Source: Pseudomonas sp. P8_229
GTDB lineage: Bacteria > Pseudomonadota > Gammaproteobacteria > Pseudomonadales > Pseudomonadaceae
NCBI RefSeq assembly: GCF_034008635.1
Contig: NZ_CP125378.1
Coordinates: 5,766,501 to 5,830,500 of the forward strand
Direction: 5' to 3'
DNA: 64,000 nt
Made by a program: the position numbers and the translations under genes. Positions 52,616-63,525 of this stretch are shown here, in pieces; the first letter of the stretch is position 1; every line of letters starts with the position of its first letter. The notes beneath the pieces are model-generated. The model was given only the letters and a program-made list of their open reading frames with translations. It ran no database searches and was not told where the DNA came from.

Positions 52616-54241
52616 TCAGTTCGTCGGTTGCAATCGCCATCCCTCGTGATGCCAATCCAGGTGATGCGTCGGTTGCAAGGCCTGCAAAAAGTCCGGGTCG
52701 TGGGAAACCGCGACAATTGCCCCGGGAAACGTCTGCAATGCCTGTTCGAAAGCCTGTACCGAGGCCAGGTCCAGATGATTGCTAGGCTCATCGAGCAGCA
52801 GCAATTGCGCGGGCGTCTGGCGCCACAACGCTACCGCGAGCGCGGCTTTCAAGCGTTCACCGCCGCTCAGTGAAGCGCTTGGGCGGGTGACCCGTTGCGC
52901 GTCCAGTTGCAGGTGCGCCAGATGGCTGCGCAATGCGCTTTCACTCAATGGGCTCTGCAGCGCGATCAACTGTTCCATGACGCTGAGGCGATCGTCCAGT
53001 AACACCAGGTGCTGGTCGAGGCAGGCCACGGGAACATGGGTGGTGCATTCGCCGCTCACGGGGTGCAGATCGCCGGCGAGCAGCCTGAGCAAGGTCGATT
53101 TGCCGCAGCCATTGGGGCCATTGACGGCAACGCGCACGGGGCCGTTCAACGTCAGGTTGAACACCTGCGCCGGCAACCATGGCAGGCGCACGTCCATCAA
53201 TGTGCAGACCCTGCGCGAGCTGGGTACTGCGCTGCCGGGAAGGTTCATCAGCACCACATCGTCCGGGAGCACCTTGACGTAGGCGTCACGCACCCGGGCG
53301 TCGAGCTCCGATTTGCGCTGCTGATGACCATGACGCACATGCCCCATGATCTGCCGTGCGGCACCTTTGAGGCTGGCGCGTTCGAAGCCCGAGACATTGG
53401 CGGTCTTGGCATTGCGCAACGAGCGGGCGGCATGGCGCTGGATGGTGTCGTGTTCGGTTTTCAGGCGCTGCTGTTCACGCCGGCGCTCGGTTCGGCTTTG
53501 ATCGAGCGTCGCTTGCGCCGCGGCCTGATGGATCTGCCGCTGCTGTTGATACGCGCAAAAGTTGCCGCCGTACACTGTGACGCCCAATGGCGTCAGCTCG
53601 ACGATACGCTGCATGCGTTCAAGCAATTGCCGGTCATGACTGACGACGATCAGTGCGCCGCGCCAGCGTTGTAGCTCAATCATCAGCCACTGCCGGCCGG
53701 CGGCGTCCAGATGGTTGGTCGGCTCATCCAGCACCAGCAAGCGCGCCGGACTCAGGAAGGCACCGATCAACGCCAGGCGGGCCTGTTGACCGCCGCTCAG
53801 AGACTGAGTCAAATCCGTCGGTGCAACATCCGGCAGCCCGGCATCATCGAGCCGTTGGCGCAGACGTTCGGCCAGATCCCAGCGTTCGCCGAGGATGTCG
53901 AAATCTTCCGGTGTCGCCTCGCCCCGTTGCAGGCGGCGCAGTGCGCGCAGGGCGCAGGAGGTGCCTGTGGCGTCGGCTACGGTCTGCTCCGGTCCGGCGA
54001 TGAATGTTTGCGCCACATAGGCCACGGCCTCCGTGCAGGTGACGCTGCCGGCAGTCGGTTGCAAGTCTCCGGCAATCAGCCGCGCAAGCACGCTTTTGCC
54101 GACGCCATTGCGCCCGACGATCGCGGTGTGGGTGTGATCGAATTGCAGATTCAGATCATTGAAAACCGTCTCGCCATTGGCGAACTGAAAAGCCAACTGA
54201 TTCAGGCAGACGAGGGCAGGCGTATGCGAGACGTGAGTCAT
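52616..54241 (-). CDS. ABC-F family ATPase
   Basis: A 541-residue protein with two ATP-binding cassettes and no membrane domain. First Walker A is GRNGVGKS (near 46-53) and the signature LSGGQQARLALIGAFLSPAR is followed by LLVLDEPTNHLD. Second Walker A is GPNGCGKS, with LSGGERLKAALAVALW and LLLLDEPSNHLD. The inter-domain linker of about 80 residues is Arg/Gln-rich (RTERRREQQRLKTEHDTIQR), as in ribosome-binding ABC-F proteins. GGAGGTGCCG precedes ATG 54241. It probably acts on ribosomes (stalling or antibiotic protection); the subfamily is not assignable by eye. Confidence 0.9.
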   Translation of the reverse strand: MTHVSHTPALVCLNQLAFQFANGETVFNDLNLQFDHTHTAIVGRNGVGKSVLARLIAGDLQPTAGSVTCTEAVAYVAQTFIAGPEQTVADATGTSCALRALRRLQRGEATPEDFDILGERWDLAERLRQRLDDAGLPDVAPTDLTQSLSGGQQARLALIGAFLSPARLLVLDEPTNHLDAAGRQWLMIELQRWRGALIVVSHDRQLLERMQRIVELTPLGVTVYGGNFCAYQQQRQIHQAAAQATLDQSRTERRREQQRLKTEHDTIQRHAARSLRNAKTANVSGFERASLKGAARQIMGHVRHGHQQRKSELDARVRDAYVKVLPDDVVLMNLPGSAVPSSRRVCTLMDVRLPWLPAQVFNLTLNGPVRVAVNGPNGCGKSTLLRLLAGDLHPVSGECTTHVPVACLDQHLVLLDDRLSVMEQLIALQSPLSESALRSHLAHLQLDAQRVTRPSASLSGGERLKAALAVALWRQTPAQLLLLDEPSNHLDLASVQAFEQALQTFPGAIVAVSHDPDFLQALQPTHHLDWHHEGWRLQPTN

Positions 54242-54387
54242 CGGCACCTCCGAAAAATGTCGTGAACAGTGACAGGCGCGATTCAGCGCGTGCCGCGATT
54301 ACATTTTCAGAAGGCTTGATTGTTCACTGTCTGCGGTTGTCCTGAAGAGGGGAAAGGTCGCTAGCCTAGAACAGCTGGACGCCTCGA

Positions 54388-55416
54388 TCAAGGCGCGTCC
54401 AGCATTTGCTCCAGAAACATTGCCAGGGCGACTTCCTCGGCGCGCAGGCCTTTGCGCACTCTCGGGCGTGGCAGTTCGGCCAGCGCTCCGAGCAGGAACC
54501 GTTCGACCACGGCCGGATGGATGTAGCACTTGCGGCACACCGCCGGGGTGTTGCCCAGTTGCTTGGCAACGCTCTTCACCATGTCCACCACGTGCCGTTT
54601 CGCCTCGGCCTCCGACTCCCAGTGCAGCTCGCGCAACACCGCCAGAGCCAGCGCGCTGCCGGCCCAGGTGCGGTAGTCCTTGGCGGTGAAGTCGGCGCCG
54701 GTGAGGGTTTGCAGGTAAGTGTTGACGTCGTGTGAACTGACGGTGTGCCGCTCGCCGTTTTCGTCCAGATACTGGAACAGATTCTGCCCGGGAATCTCCA
54801 GGCAACGCTTGATGATGCGTGCCAGGCGTCGATCCTTGACGGTGATCTGATGCTCGATGCCGCTTTTGCCGCGAAACTGGAACAGGATTGCGCTGCCGTT
54901 GACCTCGACATGCCGGCTGCGCAAGGTGGTCAGGCCGTAGGAGCGGTTGTCCCGCGCGTACTGAGTGTTGCCGACGCGGATCAGCGTGGCGTCGAGCAGC
55001 GTGATGACGGTGGCCATGACCTTGTCACGGCTGAAACCGGGCGCGTCCAGCAGGGCTTCGAGCTGTTTGCGCAGTTTCGGCAACGCCAGGCCGAACTCAC
55101 GCAGGCGCGAGTATTTGTCGGCGTCGCGCACCTCCCGCCAGCGCGGGTGATACCGATACTGCTTGCGGCCCCGGGCATCGCGGCCGGTGGCCTGCAAATG
55201 GCCGCGCGGGTCGGCGCAGATCCACACGTTGGTGTAGGCCGGTGGCACCGCCAATGAATTGATTCGTTTGATTTCGTCGGGATCACTGATGCGCTGTCCG
55301 GCCGGATCGAAATAGGCGAACTTGCCGCGCAGTTTCTTGCGGGTCAGGCCGGGTTGGGTATCTTCGACGTAATGCAGGTCGGGGGGTAGCACGTCGGCTG
55401 GCGCAGTGTCGGGCAT
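54388..55416 (-). CDS. DNA topoisomerase IB (poxvirus type)
   Basis: A 342-residue type IB topoisomerase that relaxes supercoils through a 3'-phosphotyrosine. IKRINSLAVPPAYTNVWICA and the sequence RDARGRKQYRYHPRWREVRD form the N-terminal DNA clamp. The catalytic Arg/Lys segments are in DATLIRVGNTQYARDNRSYG and FRGKSGIEHQITVKDRRLA; the active Tyr is in VCRKCYIHPAVVERFL near 298. I chose ATG 55416 (MPDTAPADVLPPDL). Bacterial members are widespread accessory enzymes. Confidence 0.93.
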   Translation of the reverse strand: MPDTAPADVLPPDLHYVEDTQPGLTRKKLRGKFAYFDPAGQRISDPDEIKRINSLAVPPAYTNVWICADPRGHLQATGRDARGRKQYRYHPRWREVRDADKYSRLREFGLALPKLRKQLEALLDAPGFSRDKVMATVITLLDATLIRVGNTQYARDNRSYGLTTLRSRHVEVNGSAILFQFRGKSGIEHQITVKDRRLARIIKRCLEIPGQNLFQYLDENGERHTVSSHDVNTYLQTLTGADFTAKDYRTWAGSALALAVLRELHWESEAEAKRHVVDMVKSVAKQLGNTPAVCRKCYIHPAVVERFLLGALAELPRPRVRKGLRAEEVALAMFLEQMLDAP

Positions 55417-55489
55417 GGCGTATGTCCTTGGCGGCAAATCGCTCTGTTACAGCGATTGACCGCGCGCCGTTGCCGTCGTGCCAACGAAT

Positions 55490-56569
55490 TCAGGCGAGTA
55501 CTGCGACGGCCTTGATCTGCGCCCACAAGTGCTGGCCCGGGTGAATGCCGAGCTGATCCCGGGAGAAGCGGGTGATCCGCGCCAACAGCGGTGTGCCACC
55601 GGCGTCCAGCCGAATCAGCACGTGCGCGGTGTTGTCCGCCGCCTGCTCGCTGACCACGGTGACCGGCAACCGATTGAGGATGCTGCTGGCCTCGCTGTCA
55701 TGCTGACTCAGACTGATGTCGCGGGCGTGCACCTTGGCGCGCAGGGTCTGACCTACGGCCATCGGTGCGTGCGTTACGCGGATGTTCATTTCGGTGGCCG
55801 GCAGTTGCAGGCTGAGCAACTGATAATCAGCGTCGTAGGCACTGACCTGGCCTTCGATGATCACCCCGGCGTCGTCGCCCATCGCCATTGGCAGGTCGAG
55901 ACGCGCGAGGGTTTCGCCAATCGGGCCGCTGGCCAGCGCCTTGCCGTCGCTGAGCAGCACCAGATGATCGGCCAGTCGCGCGACCTCATCCTGAGCGTGG
56001 CTGACGTACAGCACTGGAATGTCCAGTTCATCGTGCAGGCGTTGCAGGTAGGGCAGGATTTCGTTTTTGCGCTGGCTGTCGAGGGCGGCCAATGGCTCAT
56101 CCATCAGCAGCAGCTTGGGGCTGGTCAACAGTGCGCGGGCGATGCCGACTCGCTGGCGTTCGCCGCCGGACAGATGCTGCGGATGGCGCTCCAGCAAATG
56201 GCCGATCCCCAGCAGTTCGGTGGCTTGCGCCATGTCGACTCGGCGCTCGGCCTTGGCGATGCGTTTAAGGCCGAACTGCAGGTTGGCCAGCACCGACAAG
56301 TGCGGAAACAGGCTGGCTTCCTGGAACACATAACCTAGCGCACGTTTGTGCGGCGGGACAAAAATGCGCCGTTCGCTGTCCTGCCAGACTTCGTCGTTGA
56401 CCTGGATAAAACCCTGTTCGGCGCGTTCAAGACCGGCGATGCAACGCAGGCAGGTGGTTTTACCCGAACCGGAATGACCATACAACGCGGTCACGCCACG
56501 CCCTGGCAAGTGCAGATCGACATCCAGGCTGAAACCCGAATAGGTGATTTTCAGACGTGCATCAATCAT
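55490..56569 (-). CDS. modC: Molybdate ABC transporter ATP-binding protein ModC
   Basis: A 359-residue ATPase. Walker [14 protein letters not shown] is at 31-43, the signature is [20 protein letters not shown], and Walker B is [16 protein letters not shown]-terminal molybdate-binding (MOP) domain covers about 290-355 ([17 protein letters not shown]). It starts three bases after modB. The operon is probably repressed by ModE-molybdate at the palindrome before modA. Confidence 0.95.
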   Translation of the reverse strand: MIDARLKITYSGFSLDVDLHLPGRGVTALYGHSGSGKTTCLRCIAGLERAEQGFIQVNDEVWQDSERRIFVPPHKRALGYVFQEASLFPHLSVLANLQFGLKRIAKAERRVDMAQATELLGIGHLLERHPQHLSGGERQRVGIARALLTSPKLLLMDEPLAALDSQRKNEILPYLQRLHDELDIPVLYVSHAQDEVARLADHLVLLSDGKALASGPIGETLARLDLPMAMGDDAGVIIEGQVSAYDADYQLLSLQLPATEMNIRVTHAPMAVGQTLRAKVHARDISLSQHDSEASSILNRLPVTVVSEQAADNTAHVLIRLDAGGTPLLARITRFSRDQLGIHPGQHLWAQIKAVAVLA

Positions 56570-56572
56570 CGA

Positions 56573-57253
56573 TCAGCTCCAGCCTGCGCGGGTCTTGCGG
56601 CTGGAGTACAGCGCCAGCAACACCAGAAACGAAAACACCAGCATTGCCCCGGCCAGCCAATGGGCTTGAGCGTATTCCATGGCCTCGACGTGATCGTAGA
56701 TCTGCACCGAGACCACCCGGGTCTTGTCGGGAATGTTGCCGCCGATCATCAGCACCACACCGAATTCACCGACGGTATGCGCGAACCCGAGGATCGCCGC
56801 CGTCACGAAACCGGGGCGGGCCAACGGCAGTATCACACTGAAAAAAGTGTCCCAGGGATTGGCGCGCAAGGTTGCGGCCACTTCCAGTGGGCGAGTGCCG
56901 ATTGCGGAGAACGCGTTTTGCAACGGTTGCACCACAAACGGCATGGAATAGATCACCGAACCGATCACCAGCCCGGTGAAGCTGAACGTCAGGGTGCCCA
57001 GGCCCAGCCACTGGGTGAACTGCCCGAGAAAGCCGTTGGGCCCCATCATCAGCAACAGGTAGAAACCGATCACGGTCGGTGGCAGCACCAGGGGCAGGGC
57101 GACGATCGCCCCGATCGGGCCGCGTAACCAGGAACGGCTGCGCGACAGCCACAGGGCAATCGGAGTGCCGACGACCAGCAAGATCGCGGTGGTCAGGGAC
57201 GCCAGTTTCAGGGTCAGCCAGATCGCCGCGAAGTCGGCACTCGAGAGCGACAT
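56573..57253 (-). CDS. modB: Molybdate ABC transporter permease ModB
   Basis: A 226-residue inner-membrane permease. [20 protein letters not shown] is the family N-terminus, and the EAA loop reads [40 protein letters not shown] near 175-194 is a ModB hallmark. It begins directly at the modA stop. Confidence 0.95.
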   Translation of the reverse strand: MSLSSADFAAIWLTLKLASLTTAILLVVGTPIALWLSRSRSWLRGPIGAIVALPLVLPPTVIGFYLLLMMGPNGFLGQFTQWLGLGTLTFSFTGLVIGSVIYSMPFVVQPLQNAFSAIGTRPLEVAATLRANPWDTFFSVILPLARPGFVTAAILGFAHTVGEFGVVLMIGGNIPDKTRVVSVQIYDHVEAMEYAQAHWLAGAMLVFSFLVLLALYSSRKTRAGWS

Positions 57254-58033
<780 letters not shown>

Positions 58034-58097
58034 TTATTGGCGTGTGCAGAGGGCAGTTATTGTTGGGGGTGGACTGCACCGATGCGAGGGGGTGAAA

Positions 58098-58121
58098 CGC
58101 TATATAGTGAAATATATAGCG
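58098..58121. promoter_or_regulatory. ModE-type operator
   Basis: CGCTATATA, GTGAAA, TATATAGCG is a perfect nine-base inverted repeat with a six-base spacer. This matches the ModE box (CGxTATATA-N6-8-TATATxxCG). It lies 77 bases before modA on the minus strand. No modE gene is in the window. Confidence 0.88.
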
Positions 58122-58190
58122 AAATGCCGCTAAACGGGAAGTGCTTATAAACACGGGGAGAGGCTGTGCCATGCCTCACCCCGTGCCGGA

Positions 58191-59255
58191 TCATCGGCGA
58201 GCCAGTTTCGCCAGGGCGTCTTCAGCCAGTTGCCGGGTCAGTTCGGCGCTGCTGAGTTCCTCGCCCAATGGGAAGGCCTGACCGGCCCAAAAATTACTGA
58301 ACTGCGCTTCGCTTTTGGCGCGCAATGGCATCAATGCTCCACCGGCCAGCGGGAACGCCGGCGCTTTGGGCGACATTGGGCCGATTTCGCGCATCACCCG
58401 ATTGAGAATGCCCCGAGCCGGGCGCCCGGTGAACAGGTTGGTAACGGCGGTTTCGCTTGCCTTGGCGGTGCGCAGTGCCTGGTGGTGGGAGGCGCTGACT
58501 TTGGCTTGCGGTGTGAACAGATACGCGGTGCCAACCTGCACCGCCGATGCTCCGAGCATCAATGCCGCCGCCACACCTCGGCCGTCGGCAATGGCGCCGG
58601 CAGCAATGACCGGTACCTTGACCGCGTCAGCGATCTGCGGCACCAGGGCAAAGGTGCCGACCTGGCTGCTCAAGTCATCACTGAGAAACATCCCGCGGTG
58701 CCCGCCAGCTTCGTAGCCCATGGCGATAATCGCATCGCAGCCGTGTTGCTCGAGCCACACCGCTTCGGCGACGGTGGTGGCGGACGAGAGGATTTTCGCG
58801 CCGGTGGCCTTGACCCGATCCAGCAGGGATTTCTCCGGCAGGCCAAAATGAAAACTCACCACTTGTGGGCGAAACTCTTCCAGCACGGCGCACGCCGCCG
58901 CATCGAAGGGGGCACGGTTGGAAACCGGTGTCGGTGCATCGAAGTCAATGCCCAGTTCGCGATAATAAGGCTCTAGCAGATTTTTCCAGTCACGCGCTCG
59001 TTGTTCATCGGCGGCCGGTGGCTGATGACAGAAAAAGTTGACGTTGAGCGGATGGCGGGTGTGCTCACGGATGGTCTGCAGATCTTCGCGCAGTTGTTCA
59101 ATGCTCAACATCGCTGCCGGCAGTGAACCCAACCCGCCCGCGTTGCACACCTCAATCACCATGGACGGAGTCGTGGCGCCGGCCATGGGAGCCTGGATGA
59201 TCGGCAGTTCGATGCCGAGCAGGTCAAGGATGCGGGTGTCAGGCCATTGACTCAT
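58191..59255 (-). CDS. Nitronate monooxygenase (NAD(P)H-independent FMN enzyme)
   Basis: A 354-residue FMN-dependent TIM-barrel enzyme that oxidises nitronates such as propionate 3-nitronate. DLLGIELPIIQAPMAGATTP is the N-terminal flavin loop, GYEAGGHRGMF carries the catalytic His, PVIAAGAIADGRGVAAALML is family motif III and GASAVQVGTAYLFTPQA is the phosphate site. I chose ATG 59255 as it begins the family sequence (MSQWPDTRILD). It is monocistronic. Confidence 0.92.
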   Translation of the reverse strand: MSQWPDTRILDLLGIELPIIQAPMAGATTPSMVIEVCNAGGLGSLPAAMLSIEQLREDLQTIREHTRHPLNVNFFCHQPPAADEQRARDWKNLLEPYYRELGIDFDAPTPVSNRAPFDAAACAVLEEFRPQVVSFHFGLPEKSLLDRVKATGAKILSSATTVAEAVWLEQHGCDAIIAMGYEAGGHRGMFLSDDLSSQVGTFALVPQIADAVKVPVIAAGAIADGRGVAAALMLGASAVQVGTAYLFTPQAKVSASHHQALRTAKASETAVTNLFTGRPARGILNRVMREIGPMSPKAPAFPLAGGALMPLRAKSEAQFSNFWAGQAFPLGEELSSAELTRQLAEDALAKLARR

Positions 59256-59369
59256 GGAAGCGATTCTCCGAACGATGAAGCGGGGCAGGGACGGCAGAGC
59301 CGGTTTTTTAACAGCAAAACCGGACTCAGGGCCAGCCCGAATTTTCCGGGCATGGGGCATCGCCCCCTG

Positions 59370-61832
59370 TCAGCGTCGATGAAATCCGCCACCACCACCG
59401 CCTCCAAAGGAACGGTTCATGTTTTGCGAGGAGTTGTGAAAGTTATTGGTGCGCTGGTTGCCGAAGTTGCGCGCCGCCGATTCGCGATTGAGGTTTTGCA
59501 ACTGGGCATTGTTGTTGACCGGTGCCGTGCGGGTCGGGCTGCCCTTGACCATTGATTGCCAACCGTTGTCGGTCTTCTTGTAGACGTTGCCGTCGTGCCC
59601 GGCATACACGTTGTCGCCGACCCGTGCGGCGCCGCCGTTACGCCCTTTCACGCCGCCATATTGGGTGGTCTTGTCGGTGTTGGGGTTGTAGACCGCGCCA
59701 CGATTGGCGGTGACCTGGGTGCCGTTGCGTGCATTGCCCGCCGTCATCCGGCCACCGGCGATGGCGCCGCCGTTCGGCCCGACCACTTCGCCGCTGCGCC
59801 CGGCTGCGTAATTGCCGTTGTAGACATTGTGTACGGCCCCGCGCTGACCCGCCGCGGCAACGCCGGTGCGCGAGTTATAGGAAGAGCCGACCTGACCCGC
59901 CCAGCGATTGCCGGTCCAGGCGTTGTAGCCGGCGCCATAGCGACTGACGGTCGCGCGGTCACCCCATTGACGATAGATATTGCCGGTGGTGCCAGCCCAG
60001 CCACCGGGGCCCCAGGCCACGGCACCGCCGCGATAACCGTAAGCGGCGCCGCCCCAGGCCAGCGGCGCGGGATACAAGCGCGGCCCCCAGGCGTAACCCC
60101 AACCGTAATTGCCCCACCACGGATAAGCGCCCCAGCCCCAGCCCATCGCCACGGTGTTGCCGCCCCAGCTCCAGCCGAAGCCGAAACCGAAGGTCCAGCC
60201 GGTCCACGGCGTGTAGCGAATCGCGACGCCGAAACCGTAGGTCACCGGCGGCCCGTACCAGACGCTGCCGACCCACGGTGTATACGGGTAACCCGTGCCG
60301 TAGACCACCACGCCGGTGGCCGGGTCCAGGTTCGAACCCTGGTAACCCGGGGTATAGCCGACCACCACGGTATCGCCGCTGGATTCATAGACTTTGACGT
60401 AAGTGAGGTAATGCATCGGTGAACTCGGCGGAATCGAGTAGATCACTGCCGGCACCGAACTGGCGACCACCCACGGCCCGTTCACCGACGTCGCGGTGAA
60501 CCAGATACCGTTTTCCACCGCATACCAACTGTCGTTATCGACGCGGATGATCGGCGTGGCGCTGTTGATCACATACTGCAGCGGTGTGGTGGTGATCGCC
60601 TTGAGTTGCGGCTCGCCGTCGAACTGCGGCGCGGTCATTTTGACGGCGCTTTTCTTGATCGCCGAGGTTTGCGGAATGGTCGCGGCGATCGCGGCTTCCT
60701 TGGCCTGTGGCGTGCCGGCGACGGAGGCCTTGACGTTCTCTTTCGGACTGTCGTCGGGGATGTTGGCGAAGTCTGCCGGCAGTTTGTCCGCCGGGGTAAA
60801 CGTCCAGGGACCGTTCATGTCGGCGGCACGGAACCAGCGGCCGGAGATCAGCACGTAACTGTTCTGGTCGCCGATTTCCTTGAAAATGTGGCCGGTGGTA
60901 TTGCTCACGTACAACAGGCCGGTGCCCTGAATCGGCGACCACTGCGGTGCGCCGTCGGTGACGATCAGTTCGGTGGGCGTAGTGGCGATGAAGATTTTCG
61001 GCTGTGGCGGTTTGGCCAGGCTGGGGATCTTGTCTTTCGGATCACTCTGGCCGGTCAGCAGATCGACCTGACGACTCTGAATCGCCGCTTGCCTGGCTTT
61101 CTCCAGATTGGCCGGGGGCGTGGCCAGGCGGGTGTACTCGCCGCTGAGGCTGTCGGCGACCATCCAGCCATCAAACACGTGCAGGTAATGCTTGCCCTCA
61201 GCGTCCTTGAGCAACAGCGGACGGGTGTTGATCACCCGTTGCAGCGCAGTGCCTTCGACCGCCCGGTAGGCCGCGTCACCATCGATGTAGACCAGCAGGG
61301 CGGGGACGTCGGCGCTGATGATCGCCGGCGGGGCGTTCTCCAGCGGTGCGCTGTCGGCTTTCTGCTCGGCCGACAGCACGCCGACGGCGGCTTCGAGTTG
61401 ATCGAGGGAAATGGTTTTTTTGCGGCTTTCGGCATCTTTTTGCAGTGCCGCGAGCCACACATCCGCCTGGCTGGCATCGGCGGGGAAGTCAGCCTTGATG
61501 ATCTTGTATTGATCCAGCGCGACCCAGCGCGTGGCCTTGTCGACCAGGGTGTGTGCGCTGAACTGGACAATGCCGTAGGTGGGTTTGCCATCGGCGCCCG
61601 TGGCTTCGACCGCCGCCCGGGCATTGAGCGTGTAGCCATCCCAACTGTCGAGCTGCGGCTGATACACCGTCAGCTTGGCCTTGCCGCTGGTGATCACTTG
61701 CGGCCAGGTCGGCGCGCTGGGTGCAGCGTCAGTTGCGGCGGGTTTGGTGGCAGTGGCCGGGGCTGCCCAGGCGTTACCAACGCTCAGCAGGCACAGCAAT
61801 AACATCGCAAGCAATGAACGCGGGTAAGACAT
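59370..61832 (-). CDS. Large exported Trp/Tyr/Gly-rich protein of unknown function
   Basis: An 820-residue protein with signal peptide MSYPRSLLAMLLLCLLSVGN then AWA. Residues 30-500 are mixed alpha/beta, including repeats of the type LLYVSNTTGHIFKEI, SYVLISGRWFRAADMNGPWT and LQYVINSATPIIRVDNDSWY, NGIWFTATSVNGPWVVASSV (a YV-N-x, Y-x-x-x-G-x-WF, NGPW pattern). Residues about 500-640 are extremely rich in Trp, Gly and Tyr (WGWGAYPWWGNYGWGYAWGP). The tail is Asn/Gly/Arg-rich and ends GGGGGGGFHRR. Homologues are annotated only loosely as carbohydrate-binding. GGAG precedes ATG 61832. A cell-surface or adhesive role is inferred only from composition. Confidence 0.8.
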   Translation of the reverse strand: MSYPRSLLAMLLLCLLSVGNAWAAPATATKPAATDAAPSAPTWPQVITSGKAKLTVYQPQLDSWDGYTLNARAAVEATGADGKPTYGIVQFSAHTLVDKATRWVALDQYKIIKADFPADASQADVWLAALQKDAESRKKTISLDQLEAAVGVLSAEQKADSAPLENAPPAIISADVPALLVYIDGDAAYRAVEGTALQRVINTRPLLLKDAEGKHYLHVFDGWMVADSLSGEYTRLATPPANLEKARQAAIQSRQVDLLTGQSDPKDKIPSLAKPPQPKIFIATTPTELIVTDGAPQWSPIQGTGLLYVSNTTGHIFKEIGDQNSYVLISGRWFRAADMNGPWTFTPADKLPADFANIPDDSPKENVKASVAGTPQAKEAAIAATIPQTSAIKKSAVKMTAPQFDGEPQLKAITTTPLQYVINSATPIIRVDNDSWYAVENGIWFTATSVNGPWVVASSVPAVIYSIPPSSPMHYLTYVKVYESSGDTVVVGYTPGYQGSNLDPATGVVVYGTGYPYTPWVGSVWYGPPVTYGFGVAIRYTPWTGWTFGFGFGWSWGGNTVAMGWGWGAYPWWGNYGWGYAWGPRLYPAPLAWGGAAYGYRGGAVAWGPGGWAGTTGNIYRQWGDRATVSRYGAGYNAWTGNRWAGQVGSSYNSRTGVAAAGQRGAVHNVYNGNYAAGRSGEVVGPNGGAIAGGRMTAGNARNGTQVTANRGAVYNPNTDKTTQYGGVKGRNGGAARVGDNVYAGHDGNVYKKTDNGWQSMVKGSPTRTAPVNNNAQLQNLNRESAARNFGNQRTNNFHNSSQNMNRSFGGGGGGGFHRR

Positions 61833-62021
61833 TGTCAGCTCCATCGACAGGGCCGCTTTCGGGAGGGAGGGCAGCGAAAGCACGACCGTCGAAAAAGCAT
61901 AGCCGCCCGCTCTGGAATTACTCGGCGGATTTGCGAATTGGCGCAAAGTCGGGTGGGGCAATGTGTTGCTTTGTGTTATTTCAAGGCGCGAGGATTTGAA
62001 TCCATTGATTGCGAGGCAGCC

Positions 62022-63005
62022 ATGTTCAACGGCATTTTGATCGACAAAGACGACAACGGTTACCACGCCAGCCTGCAGCAGATCAGCGAAGCGCAGCTGC
62101 CTGAAGGCGACGTGACGGTGAAGGTTGCGTACAGCACGCTGAACTTCAAGGACGGTCTGGCGATTACCGGAAACAGTCCGGTGGTGCGCAAGTTTCCGAT
62201 GGTGCCGGGCATCGACCTGGCGGGAACGGTCGAGGTCAGTTCGCATCCCGACTATCAGGCCGGTGATCAGGTGCTGCTCAATGGCTGGGGCGTGGGCGAG
62301 AATCACTGGGGCGGGTTGGCGCAGAAGGCGCGGCTCAATGGCGACTGGCTGATTCCCTTGCCCAAAGCTTTCAGCGCCGCGCAAGCGATGGCCATCGGCA
62401 CCGCCGGTTACACGGCGATGCTGTGCATTCTGGCGCTGGAGCGTAATGGCGTGACTGCGGTTCAGGGCGAGGTGCTGGTGACCGGCGCCAATGGCGGGGT
62501 CGGCAGTTTCGCCATCGCGCTGCTCAGCAAGTTGGGTTATCGCGTGGTGGCGTCCACCGGCCGGGTTTGCGAGCATGAGTACCTGAAACAACTGGGCGCC
62601 AGCGAAATCATCGACCGCGCGACCCTGTCGGAACCGGGCAAACCGCTGGCCAAGGAGCGCTGGGCAGCAGTGATCGATTCGGTCGGCAGCCACACGTTGG
62701 CCAACGCCTGTGCCAGCACCCGCGCCGAAGGCACGGTGGCGGCCTGCGGTCTGGCCCAGGGCATGGACTTCCCGGCGTCGGTGGCGCCGTTCATTTTGCG
62801 CGGTGTGACCCTGGCTGGGATCAACAGTGTGACGCAACCCAAGGCACGGCGGATCGAGGCTTGGGAGCGTCTGGCCAAGGATCTGGACTTCGCCCTGTTG
62901 CCCTTGATCAGTCACGAAATCGCCCTGAGCGAAGCCATCGATGCGGCGCCGAAACTGCTCGCCGGGCAGCTGCGCGGCAGGGTTGTGGTCGACGTCAATC
63001 GCTGA
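62022..63005 (+). CDS. YhdH/AcuI-type NADPH quinone oxidoreductase
   Basis: A 327-residue medium-chain dehydrogenase of the acrylyl-CoA reductase (YhdH/AcuI) subgroup. FPMVPGIDLAGTVEVSSHPD, GWGVGENHWGGLAQKARLNG and the NADPH motif VTGANGGVGSFAIALLSKLG are the signature. No zinc ligands are present. ATG 62022 follows GAGGCAGCC. The physiological substrate may be acryloyl-CoA or another enone. Confidence 0.9.
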   Translation: MFNGILIDKDDNGYHASLQQISEAQLPEGDVTVKVAYSTLNFKDGLAITGNSPVVRKFPMVPGIDLAGTVEVSSHPDYQAGDQVLLNGWGVGENHWGGLAQKARLNGDWLIPLPKAFSAAQAMAIGTAGYTAMLCILALERNGVTAVQGEVLVTGANGGVGSFAIALLSKLGYRVVASTGRVCEHEYLKQLGASEIIDRATLSEPGKPLAKERWAAVIDSVGSHTLANACASTRAEGTVAACGLAQGMDFPASVAPFILRGVTLAGINSVTQPKARRIEAWERLAKDLDFALLPLISHEIALSEAIDAAPKLLAGQLRGRVVVDVNR

Positions 63006-63066
63006 CAAAGTAAGCGCCATTGCGGCCCTGTGTGGCCGCACCTCTATCTTGGGAGCGGCATTTTCG

Positions 63067-63525
63067 ATGGACTTGAAACGACAGCAAATCGACGCCTTCA
63101 CCGTGGCCGGCCTACGCGTACGGACCACCAACGCCGCAGAGCATCGTCCGGAGACCGCGAAGATCGGCCCGATGTGGGAGCAGTTTTTCAGCGAAGAGCA
63201 GGCCGAGAGCATTCCAGCAAAGATCGCCAACTCGCCAATTTATGGTGTGTACTCGGCTTACGAGTCCGATGCCTCGGGGGCGTTCGATGTCACCGCTGGC
63301 GTCGCCGTGAGCGCGCGCACCAAGGACTACGAAGCGGTGCAGATTGAAGCCGGTGAGTACCTGGTGTTCGAAGCGCAGGGCACTTTGCCTGACGCGGTCA
63401 TTGCGACCTGGGGGCGGATCTGGACGTTCTTTGAGCAGAGCCCACAGATTCAGCGTCGTTACGCCACCGACTTCGAGGCCTATACCGGCCCCGAGTCCGT
63501 GGCGGTCTACATCGGCATCGATTAA
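63067..63525 (+). CDS. GyrI-like/AraC effector-binding domain protein
   Basis: A 152-residue single-domain protein of the GyrI-like (SOUL/effector-binding) superfamily. TVAGLRVRTTNAAEHRPETA then MWEQFF, IYGVYSAYESDASGAFDVTA and YEAVQIEAGEYLVFEAQGTL and the C-terminal FEAYTGPESVAVYIGID complete the fold. There is no DNA-binding domain. Relatives bind small hydrophobic ligands or gyrase; function here unknown. It overlaps the convergent methyltransferase gene by four bases. Confidence 0.85.
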   Translation: MDLKRQQIDAFTVAGLRVRTTNAAEHRPETAKIGPMWEQFFSEEQAESIPAKIANSPIYGVYSAYESDASGAFDVTAGVAVSARTKDYEAVQIEAGEYLVFEAQGTLPDAVIATWGRIWTFFEQSPQIQRRYATDFEAYTGPESVAVYIGID

